A stretch of 5,703 bases of DNA from Mariprofundaceae bacterium (lineage in GTDB: Bacteria > Pseudomonadota > Zetaproteobacteria > Mariprofundales > J009). Every line of letters begins with the position of its first letter. Within the stretch, counting starts at the first letter, position 1. A program made the position numbers and the translations under genes. Where the stretch lies: assembly GCA_015489095.1 (NCBI GenBank), contig WFMN01000007.1:1-5703 (forward strand), given 5' to 3'. A model generated the notes under the pieces. The model did no database searches and was not told the DNA's origin. It saw nothing but the letters and a program-made list of their open reading frames with translations. Shown one piece after another: positions 1 through 5,337 of the stretch.

Positions 1-216
1 ATCGAGGGTACAGAGCGCCAGCGCGATGATGATCGCGATCGCGTAGCGCGGGTGGGAGAAGATCCGTTCGCCGAGCAGCAGCCACTCGCGGCGGGTGTGG
101 TCGCCGCCGATGCGCTGTTTCAACCGCGACCAGAGGCCGTCGCGCGGCGCCTGCTTCTCCTCGGCCGCGTCAGACGGGGGGGTGGACGGGGCGGCACCCT
201 TCTTCTCCCCCGTCAT
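1..216 (-). CDS. Unidentified membrane protein, N-terminal part, cut by the left window edge
   Basis: A minus-strand frame runs off the left edge without a stop, giving 72 codons from the ATG at 214-216. Residues 1-30 are rich in Ala, Pro, Glu and Lys. Residues 31-57 are basic and amphipathic (WSRLKQRI, TRREWLLLGERIFSHPRY). From about residue 58 a hydrophobic run (YAIAIIIALALC) looks like the start of a first membrane helix. The Arg/Lys-rich stretch before it suggests a cytoplasmic N-terminus. I do not recognise the family. The start is uncertain. No Shine-Dalgarno sequence precedes this ATG, which lies inside a palindromic repeat. The frame stays open upstream to about 732, with other possible starts at ATG 351 and GTG 534, 591 and 612. 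A longer protein would carry a repeat-derived Pro/Ala/Gly-rich N-terminal extension. It lies downstream of the chemoreceptor on the same strand, but the repeats between them argue against tight coupling. Confidence 0.5.
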   Translation of the reverse strand, partial: MTGEKKGAAPSTPPSDAAEEKQAPRDGLWSRLKQRIGGDHTRREWLLLGERIFSHPRYAIAIIIALALCTLD

Positions 217-310
217 GCCGGGCTTGACCCGGCATCCATCGGCCGTCCCGCCGTTCGTGGGTGCTGCGGCCGTGCCGGCCTTGTGGATTCCGGCCTGCGC
301 CGGAATGACG
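211..310. repeat. Palindromic REP-like element, copy 1 (100 bp)
   Basis: The element starts CGTCATGCCGGG and ends CCGGAATGACG, so its outer ends are inverted copies of each other. The left arm forms a perfect 8-bp hairpin (215-222 with 228-235, loop CTTGA). The right arm forms another 8-bp hairpin (287-294 with 299-306). I recall this as a widespread proteobacterial intergenic repeat whose six-frame translations give recurrent spurious peptides such as RHAGLDPAS and SGFRRNDG. The spacer between the arms closely matches copy 2 at 346-436 but not copy 3 at 3272-3351, so copies 1 and 2 arose by local duplication. Confidence 0.85.
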
Positions 311-345
311 GGAGGGGCGGGCACGGACGACGCCTTCTTCTCCTC

Positions 346-436
346 CGTCATGCCGGGCTTGACCCGGCATCCATCGGCCTTCCCGCCGTTCGTGGGTGCC
401 GCGGCCTCATGGATTCCGGCTTCCGCCGGAATGACG
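346..436. repeat. Palindromic REP-like element, copy 2 (91 bp)
   Basis: It has the same orientation and arms as the element at 211-310, starting exactly 135 bases further on. The first 28 bases are identical in both copies, and the interior is nearly identical except for a 9-base deletion near 406. Similarity extends into the flanks, where both left arms are preceded by a CTTCTTCTCC-containing stretch. The duplicated unit is therefore larger than the element and covers roughly 175-455. Both 135 and 9 are multiples of three, so the minus-strand frame stays open through both copies. Confidence 0.85.
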
Positions 437-477
437 GGAGGGGTGGACGGTACCGGAGTAGTGGGGGAACCATTCCC

Positions 478-505
478 CTCCGCGCCTCCGCGCCTCCGCG
501 GTGAA
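478..505. repeat. Short GC-rich dispersed repeat (CTCCGCGCCTCCGCGGTGAA type), copy 1
   Basis: This is the motif CTCCGCGCCTCCGCGGTGAA with one extra internal CGCCTCCG unit. Related copies are at 3369-3387 and 3467-3488 in the same orientation. Each copy lies 15 to 45 bases to the right of the right arm of a palindromic element. Similar sequences are, as I recall, common in intergenic DNA of several proteobacteria and give spurious peptides such as HRGGAEARR. No function is known to me. Confidence 0.6.
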
Positions 506-668
506 GCATCACCCCCATCCGCTTGCTCCGGCACAACGGCGGGAGCGGACACCACCTTGGTCGCAACCCGTTCACCTGCCCCATACGCCACCGCGGGAGC
601 GGGATCCCGCACATCAACCAGGCCGTCACTACGCGCTGCTGCCGGAGCCCCTCCGCCACCGGATCCCG

Positions 669-2909
669 CTACTTTTTTGCGTTCAGCCCTTCGAGGAAGG
701 CCTCCACCCGCTGCTGCAGGTCTTCGCTGGCATCACGGATCGAGCGCGTCGCCTCGAGCACCTCGGTCACCGCCCGCGTCTCCTCATCCGCCGCCTCCGA
801 CACCGACGCGATCGCCTCGGTGGTACGGTTGGTGGCGTCCGACGCATACTGCACGCTCTGCGCGATCTCCTGCGTCGCGGTGTTCTGCTCTTCGGCGGCG
901 GCGGCGATCGACTGGTTGACCTCGCTCATGCGGGTAATCAAGCCGCTGATGTGGCTGATCGCCTTGGCCACATCCTGGCTCTGCCCCTGAATCGACGCGA
1001 TCTGACGCGCGATCTGCTCGGTCGCCTTGCCGGTCTGGCTGGCCAGCTCCTTCACCTCGCCCGCTACCACGGCGAACCCGCGCCCGGCATCGCCGGCGCG
1101 CGCCGCCTCGATCGAGGCGTTGAGCGCCAGCAGATTGGTCTGCTCGGCGATATCGGTGATCACCCGGATCACCTCGCCGATCTCCTCGGAAGCGTCCGCC
1201 AGGCTCTTCACGGTGGCGTTGGTCTTATCGGCCTGACCGACCGCGTCGTTCGACATCCCCACCGCCTCACGCACCTGACGGGTGATCTCGCCGATCGAGG
1301 CCGACAGCTCTTCCGCCGCCGACGCCACCGTCATCACATTGCCGTTGGCCTCGCCCGCCGACTCGTTCACCAGCGACGCCTGCGACGCCGTCTCCTCCGC
1401 CATCGCCGACAGGGTATCGACAATGCCCAGCGTGTGTTCGCTGGCGGAGGTGATGTTGCCGATCGCGCCACCGACGCTCTCCTCGAAGTTCTTCGCCACT
1501 TGGTTCTGCTCGGTCACATCGGACCACGCCACCATGATCGCGTCCCAGTTGCCATCGACATCGTCGAGCGCGTCGGCGGTAAAGGCGATATCGCGCCCGG
1601 CCGCGACAAAGGTGGAGGACATGGGGAAGTTCTCCTTCTTGCTTAACAAGGCGCGCTGATGGGCCGGGTTCTTATGGAAGATATCGATATTCTTGCCCAC
1701 CAGTTGGTTGGCCTTGCAGGGCAAGAACGACTCGATCGACTCAAACAGCTTCTGCGCCGCCGGGTTGATGTAGGTGATATTGAGCGTGCTGCGCGCCGCC
1801 AGCATCACCGCGTTGGGGTTCTGCTCCACCACCCGCTGCAGGCGGAAGGTTTCACGCGACACCTGCTGGAAGCTGCGCAGCGCGCCCAACAGGTCGGCCA
1901 CCACCCCCTTGGCGGGGAAATCGACCGGCACGATGTGGCCACCCTCCAGCGACTTCATCGCCGCCGCCACCCGGTTGAGCGGCGTGGTGATCGAACGCAC
2001 CACGATCCACACCAGCAAGCTGAGGATGAGCAACACCCCCAGCGACGCCCCCCAGAACATCCGCGGCGTCTCTTCATGCACCTTGGCGCCCTCCGCCTCT
2101 TTCGCGTCGAGATAGCCACCGAAATCCTCATCGATCCCATCCAGCTTCGCGACCATCGCCGGCTCCAGCGCGGACAACCGATCCATCACTTCCACCAGTT
2201 TCAACTCGGCCTCCGCCATGGCGTCGAAACCACGGCCGTAGGCGTGCATATCATCGGCGATCGCCTTGACATCCTCGGGGGGCATGGCCACGCCATACTG
2301 TTTCAGCAACGCGAAAAAGTGGCGCATCTCGGCGTGATGCTCCTTCACATACTTCGGCTTCAACCGCAGCAAAAAGTCCTTCTCGTGGCGGCGCAACATC
2401 AACATCGACACCATCATCTCGGGCGATGCGTGCAGCGCCTTCAGCGTGTGCTCCACCGCGTGGACCGCGTCGCGCAGCTTGCCCTGCAGCCCGGTCTTCT
2501 CATCCATGCCCAGCTTTTCGCGCAGCGGCTTGGCCTGATCGAAGGCGATGCGGTCAAACTTCTCCATCAACCCCTGCGCCTGCACCGCCAGATCGCGGCT
2601 GGTCGGCGTCGGCAGCTCCTCCGCCAATTTCTTCAGCCCGGCCTTGGTGTTTTTATGAAAGTGCTCCCACTCGCCGTAGGCTTGGGGCTTGTGATCCACA
2701 AGGTAGAGCTCCACCCCGTGTATCTCGCCACGCAGATCGGCGGAAATGCCGTCCAGCACCTCCATCAACGCGCCGCCGTTGTGCAACTGCTGGGTCACCT
2801 CGTCCAGCTTACTCATCGCCCGCTCGTGCACCACCCCGACAGCAAGCAGCGCCACCACAAACAGCGCCAGCATCAGCATCAACTTCTGTACGATCGATAA
2901 TTTACTCAT
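669..2909 (-). CDS. Methyl-accepting chemotaxis protein with HBM-like periplasmic sensor and PAS domain
   Basis: This 746-residue transmembrane chemoreceptor should control CheA kinase activity through CheW at the inner membrane. Helix TM1 is at about residues 8-27. The periplasmic region, about 28-284, is predicted all-helical and long. Its RRHEKDFLLR motif at 173-182 followed by YV is typical of helical bimodular (HBM) sensors, which bind small organic ligands in characterised members. TM2 is at about 285-305. A short, weakly conserved HAMP-like stretch follows (306-355). A PAS domain occupies about 357-468 (ITYINPAAQKLF, NQLVGKNIDIFHKNPAHQRA, then WSDVT). The signalling coiled coil is 480-740, with the conserved hairpin tip at about 582-625 (DIAEQTNLLALNASIEAARA, then GRGFAVVAGEVKELA). 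There is no C-terminal NWETF-type tether for CheR/CheB. The ligand cannot be inferred. The start is supported by a strong Shine-Dalgarno sequence. No che genes are adjacent, so this is an orphan receptor gene. Confidence 0.95.
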   Translation of the reverse strand: MSKLSIVQKLMLMLALFVVALLAVGVVHERAMSKLDEVTQQLHNGGALMEVLDGISADLRGEIHGVELYLVDHKPQAYGEWEHFHKNTKAGLKKLAEELPTPTSRDLAVQAQGLMEKFDRIAFDQAKPLREKLGMDEKTGLQGKLRDAVHAVEHTLKALHASPEMMVSMLMLRRHEKDFLLRLKPKYVKEHHAEMRHFFALLKQYGVAMPPEDVKAIADDMHAYGRGFDAMAEAELKLVEVMDRLSALEPAMVAKLDGIDEDFGGYLDAKEAEGAKVHEETPRMFWGASLGVLLILSLLVWIVVRSITTPLNRVAAAMKSLEGGHIVPVDFPAKGVVADLLGALRSFQQVSRETFRLQRVVEQNPNAVMLAARSTLNITYINPAAQKLFESIESFLPCKANQLVGKNIDIFHKNPAHQRALLSKKENFPMSSTFVAAGRDIAFTADALDDVDGNWDAIMVAWSDVTEQNQVAKNFEESVGGAIGNITSASEHTLGIVDTLSAMAEETASQASLVNESAGEANGNVMTVASAAEELSASIGEITRQVREAVGMSNDAVGQADKTNATVKSLADASEEIGEVIRVITDIAEQTNLLALNASIEAARAGDAGRGFAVVAGEVKELASQTGKATEQIARQIASIQGQSQDVAKAISHISGLITRMSEVNQSIAAAAEEQNTATQEIAQSVQYASDATNRTTEAIASVSEAADEETRAVTEVLEATRSIRDASEDLQQRVEAFLEGLNAKK

Positions 2910-3056
2910 TGGATTGAGCCCCTCCTTTCAACTTCGCGCCGATCTCGACCCGGCGCCGGAAGCGTAACCAATCTCCCCATCAACAGCAACCATCGATACA
3001 ACAATTGCCCTGCGCCAACACCTGCAGCAGGATGAACTCAAAAAGATCCTAGCCCA
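2910..3056. other. Leader region of the chemoreceptor, no gene seen
   Basis: Apart from the ribosome binding site at 2919-2928, I see no open frame, no RNA gene and no clear promoter here. It is less GC-rich than the genes (for example CAATTGTTGTATCGATGG on the minus strand), as expected for a promoter region. No sigma-28 or sigma-70 match was good enough to call. Confidence 0.4.
2919..2928 (-). promoter_or_regulatory. Ribosome binding site of the chemoreceptor gene
   Basis: Read on the minus strand the sequence is AAAGGAGGGG, a near-perfect anti-16S match, about 10 bases upstream of the ATG at 2907-2909. It supports that start. It is the strongest Shine-Dalgarno sequence in the window. Confidence 0.8.
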
Positions 3057-3266
3057 TGGCGATTCGCGGTCGGAGACCGCTCCTACAGCCTGTAGGAGGG
3101 GAATCCCTTCCCCGAACCCGTCCGCCCGTGGCGATTCGCGGTCGGAGACCGCTCCTACAGCCCTGTAGGAGGGGAATCCCTTCCCCGAACCCGTCCGCCC
3201 GTGGTGATTCGCGGTCGGAGACCGCTCCTACAGCCTGTAGGAGGGGAATCCTTTCCCCGAACCCGT
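3057..3266. repeat. Three tandem copies of a 72-73 bp unit, each holding three abutting hairpins
   Basis: Units begin at 3057, 3129 and 3202; the third ends near 3266. Each unit contains three perfect hairpins with no base between them. In unit 1 these are GCGGTC/GACCGC (3066-3080, loop GGA), TCCTACA/TGTAGGA (3081-3097) and GGGGAA/TTCCCC (3098-3113, loop four bases). Units 2 and 3 repeat this at 3138-3186 and 3211-3258. The copies are nearly identical. One inserted C in unit 2 falls in the loop of the second hairpin and extends that stem to 8 bp. Unit 3 has a C-to-T change in the loop of hairpin 3. The core TCGGAGACCGCTCCTACAG resembles a dispersed intergenic repeat I recall from Pseudomonas and Xanthomonas relatives. 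The array lies about 150 bases upstream of the chemoreceptor start. It is not coding. Confidence 0.85.
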
Positions 3267-3271
3267 GCTCC

Positions 3272-3351
3272 CGTCATGCCGGGCTTGACCCGGCATCCAC
3301 CCTCCTGCCCCACCCGCGACCCAATGGACTCCGGCCTACGCCGGAGTGACG
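3272..3351. repeat. Palindromic REP-like element, copy 3 (80 bp)
   Basis: The left arm is identical to the other two copies over 28 bases from CGTCATGCCGGG. The right arm (3326-3351) ends CCGGAGTGACG, so the outer inverted ends differ at one base. The spacer is unrelated to that of the copies at 211-436, which marks an independent copy rather than part of the same duplication. It has the same orientation as the others and starts six bases after the three-hairpin array ends. Confidence 0.8.
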
Positions 3352-3368
3352 GCGGTTCCGCCATTTTT

Positions 3369-3387
3369 CCTCCGCGCCTCCGCGGTG
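3369..3387. repeat. Short GC-rich dispersed repeat, copy 2
   Basis: CCTCCGCGCCTCCGCGGTG matches the copy at 478-505 without its extra internal unit. It lies 17 bases right of the third palindromic element. Confidence 0.6.
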
Positions 3388-3422
3388 TATCCCCATCACC
3401 CGCGACCGCCCTCGGATTTCTA

Positions 3423-3449
3423 GGCTCCATCCTGCGCCGGAGTGACCGG
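3423..3449. repeat. Solo right arm of a palindromic REP-like element
   Basis: The stretch GGCTCCAT then CCTGCGCCGGAGTGACCGG matches the right arms ending at 310, 436 and 3351. There is no left arm to its left, so it looks like a truncated or decayed element. The hairpin is weakened, because the left half reads CTCCATCC rather than CTCCGGCC. Confidence 0.5.
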
Positions 3450-3466
3450 CGCCCCCTTTATTTCCC

Positions 3467-3488
3467 ACTCCGTGCCTCCGTGGTGAAA
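3467..3488. repeat. Short GC-rich dispersed repeat, copy 3, ending beside the bluB stop codon
   Basis: ACTCCGTGCCTCCGTGGTGA followed by AA is a variant of the copies at 478-505 and 3369-3387, with two C-to-T changes. It ends 10 bases from the bluB stop codon at 3499-3501, so the bluB transcript would run straight into it. It also follows a palindromic-element right arm, as the other two copies do. Confidence 0.55.
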
Positions 3489-3498
3489 GAGCTGTGAC

Positions 3499-4134
3499 CT
3501 AGTAACCATTCTCGCTCACAATCTCCGACAGATCCACCCGCGACCGCCACCCCTCCTGCTCCAGCATCGGCGCGTCGTAGAACGCCGCCACCGGCCCCAG
3601 GCAGAGCAGCGCGATCGGCCTGGCGCCTTCCGGGCAGTTGAGCAGCGCCGCCACATCGTCGGGGTCGAAAAAGGAGACCCACCCCATGCCGAGGTTTTCC
3701 GCCCGCGCCGCCAGCCACATGTTTTCGATCGCGCACGCCGCCGAGCAGAGCGCCATCTCCCGCGGCATGGTGCGCCGCCCGAACAGCGTGCCGTCGTCGG
3801 GCGCCAGCACCACCGCGAGCAGCTCGGCACAGTCGCGCGCCCCCTCCACCTTCAGCCGTAAGAACTCGTCCTTGCGCCCATCCATCGCCGCCGCGGTACG
3901 CAGCCTCTCCTCCTCGATCAGCCCGACCAGCCGCCGTCGCAGCGCGCCATCGGTGATGCGCACGAAGCGCCACGGCTGCATCATCCCCACCGACGGGGCG
4001 GCATGCCCCGCCTCGAGAATGCGCTGCAGCACAGAGGGCGCCACCCTGCCACCGCTGAAGTGGCGCATGTCGCGCCGCGCGTGCAGCACGCGGTAGAGCG
4101 CCTCCCGCTGTTCGTCATTGAAATGCTCCGCCAT
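3499..4134 (-). CDS. bluB: 5,6-dimethylbenzimidazole synthase
   Basis: BluB is a cytoplasmic flavin-destructase of the nitroreductase fold. It breaks down reduced FMN with O2 to make 5,6-dimethylbenzimidazole, the lower ligand of cobalamin. The 211-residue protein carries the family signature throughout: RRDMRHF at 20-26, APSVGMMQPWRF at 46-57, RLKVEG at 93-98, FGRRTMP at 118-124, CAIENMWLAARAENLGMGWV at 134-153, and LCLGPV near 177. Asp22 and Ser154 align with Asp32 and Ser167, which are needed for catalysis in the Sinorhizobium meliloti enzyme. An in-frame ATG at 4185 would add 17 residues. I prefer the ATG at 4132-4134 because family similarity begins just after it and it leaves 89 bases for divergent promoters; neither start has a well-placed Shine-Dalgarno sequence. 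No other cobalamin gene and no cobalamin riboswitch is adjacent. Confidence 0.93.
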   Translation of the reverse strand: MAEHFNDEQREALYRVLHARRDMRHFSGGRVAPSVLQRILEAGHAAPSVGMMQPWRFVRITDGALRRRLVGLIEEERLRTAAAMDGRKDEFLRLKVEGARDCAELLAVVLAPDDGTLFGRRTMPREMALCSAACAIENMWLAARAENLGMGWVSFFDPDDVAALLNCPEGARPIALLCLGPVAAFYDAPMLEQEGWRSRVDLSEIVSENGY

Positions 4135-4207
4135 GCGGCCGATGGTAGAAGCGCCATTGACGCATGCAACCGCGTGGATCACCATTCCCTTGCAAGAACA
4201 CCACCAT

Positions 4208-4212
4208 AGGAG
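4208..4212 (+). promoter_or_regulatory. Probable ribosome binding site of prfB
   Basis: AGGAG lies 11 bases before the ATG at 4224, a slightly long spacing. An in-frame GTG at 4215 is only two bases from it and so is a poorer start. Confidence 0.5.
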
Positions 4213-4223
4213 CCGTGCCCACC

Positions 4224-5337
4224 ATGACCATCGAAGACAGCATCGCCGGGTTTCGCACCCGCGCCGACGATTATTGCAACCGCATCAGCGCGTTGCGGAG
4301 GTCGCTTTGACATCGAGGCCGGGCAACAGAAGCTGCGGGAGCTTGATGCGCGGGTAGAGGATCCCACGCTGTGGAACGATGCCGAAACCGCCCAGCAGGT
4401 GATGCAGGAGCGCACCCGGCTGTCGAAATCACTCGCCGCCTTTCTCGCCGCCGAATCGGCGCTGGAGGATGCCACCACCCTGTTTGAACTCGGACGCGAC
4501 GAGGGCGACACCGACACCATGGTGGAGGCGGTGGAGGGCCTCGACCATGTGCAGCAAGAGATCGAGCAACTGGAGTTTATCCAGATGCTTGGCGGAGAGA
4601 ACGACGCCGAATCCGCCTTTCTCGACATCAACTCCGGCGCCGGCGGCACCGAGGCGTGCGACTGGGCGGAGATGCTGCTACGCATGTACCTGCGCTGGGC
4701 GGAGCGCAAGGGGTTCAAAACAGAGCTGATGGAGTGCACCCCGGGAGAGGAGGCGGGGATCAAGTCGGCCACGGTGTCGGTCAAGGGGGAATACGCCTTC
4801 GGTCTGCTCAAGGCGGAGATCGGCGTCCACCGGCTGGTGCGCAAGTCGCCGTTCGACTCCGGCAACCGCCGCCACACCTCGTTCGCGTCGGTCTATACCT
4901 ACCCCGACATCGAACGCGACATCGAAATCGAGATCAACGAGGCCGATGTGCGCGTCGATACCTACCGCGCCAGCGGCGCCGGCGGCCAGCACATCAACAA
5001 AACCGACTCCGCCGTGCGGCTGACCCACCTCCCCACCGGCACTGTGGTGCAGTGCCAAAACGACCGCAGCCAACACAAAAACCGCGCCGCGGCGTGGAAG
5101 ATGCTCAAGGCGAGGCTCTACGAGCTGGAGCTCAGCAAGCGCGCCGCCGAGCAGCAGGAGCTAGAGGCGGGCAAAACCAACATCGGCTGGGGCAACCAGA
5201 TCCGCTCCTATGTGCTCGATCAGTCGCGCATCAAGGATCTGCGCACCGGCATGGAGACCGGCAACACCCAGGCCTTTCTGGATGGCGACATCGACGCCTT
5301 CATCCACGCCCAACTGATGGGGGTGAAGCGGGAGTAG
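4224..5337 (+). CDS. prfB: Peptide chain release factor 2, expressed by programmed +1 frameshift
   Basis: RF2 recognises UAA and UGA in the ribosomal A site and triggers peptide release. Frame 1 runs from ATG 4224 for 28 codons to an in-frame TGA at 4308-4310. After a +1 shift at CTT, reading continues from GAC 4309 to TAG 5335-5337, giving 370 residues against 365 in E. coli. The join is natural: the start of the shifted frame (DIEAGQQKLRELDARVEDPTLWND) is standard RF2 sequence. The SPF stop-codon-recognition tripeptide is at 208-210 and the catalytic GGQ at 253-255, each offset by three from E. coli. The residue equivalent to E. coli position 246 is Ala, not the Thr of strain K-12. The usual partner lysS is not downstream. 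Instead the 3' end overlaps rnfG by 38 bases on the opposite strand. An annotation that ignores the shift would give a 28-codon fragment plus a protein truncated at its N-terminus. Confidence 0.97.
4296..4311 (+). promoter_or_regulatory. RF2 autoregulatory +1 frameshift site
   Basis: The codons read CGG AGG TCG CTT TGA C. A Shine-Dalgarno-like GGAGG (4297-4301) lies three bases before the slippery CTT (4305-4307), followed by the stop TGA (4308-4310) and a C. This is the arrangement of the E. coli prfB site (AGGGGG, three bases, CUU UGA C). In the known mechanism, scarce RF2 slows termination at UGA and lets the tRNA-Leu slip one base, so RF2 controls its own synthesis. The spacer codon here is TCG rather than TAT. 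Confidence 0.96.

Noticed and set aside
599..610. The perfect 12-bp palindrome GCGGGATCCCGC as a terminator of the chemoreceptor gene
   Set aside because: It has no loop and no following T-run on either strand; a short GC-rich palindrome of this size alone is weak evidence.
52..919. Plus-strand open frames across the left-hand repeats (150 and 274 codons)
   Set aside because: Their peptides (RHAGLDPAS, SGFRRNDG and the like) are the usual translations of palindromic repeats. The composition is low-complexity and there is no start signal.
501..1646. A 381-codon plus-strand open frame opposite the chemoreceptor 3' half
   Set aside because: It is rich in Arg, His and Leu and matches no family I know. 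It is antisense to well-conserved chemoreceptor signalling sequence and is open only because of the high GC content.
1659..2900. A 413-codon plus-strand open frame opposite the chemoreceptor 5' half
   Set aside because: Its translation is a His/Arg/Gln-rich shadow of the receptor. There is no recognisable motif or ribosome binding site.
2929..3056. A flagellar sigma-28 promoter for the chemoreceptor
   Set aside because: No GCCGATAA-like -10 element with a matching -35 element is present on the minus strand.
3057..3266. A CRISPR array
   Set aside because: The whole 72-73 bp unit repeats, with no variable spacers between short conserved repeats, and there is no cas gene.
3056..3497. Open frames of 64-98 codons on both strands in the bluB-chemoreceptor gap
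   Set aside because: They are formed entirely from the repeat arrays and overlap each other on both strands; none has a protein-like composition.
4135..4223. A sigma-70 promoter for prfB (TTGACG at 4157-4162, CACCAT at 4180-4185)
   Set aside because: The -35 match and the 17-base spacing are good, but the -10 box matches only three of six positions. I saw no better pair and left it uncalled.
4135..4223. A cobalamin riboswitch upstream of bluB
   Set aside because: The gap to prfB is far too short for this RNA and no conserved box is present.
4224..4310. prfB as a frameshifted pseudogene or a 28-codon separate gene
   Set aside because: The stop sits exactly at the conserved RF2 frameshift signal, and the +1 frame continues with complete RF2 sequence.
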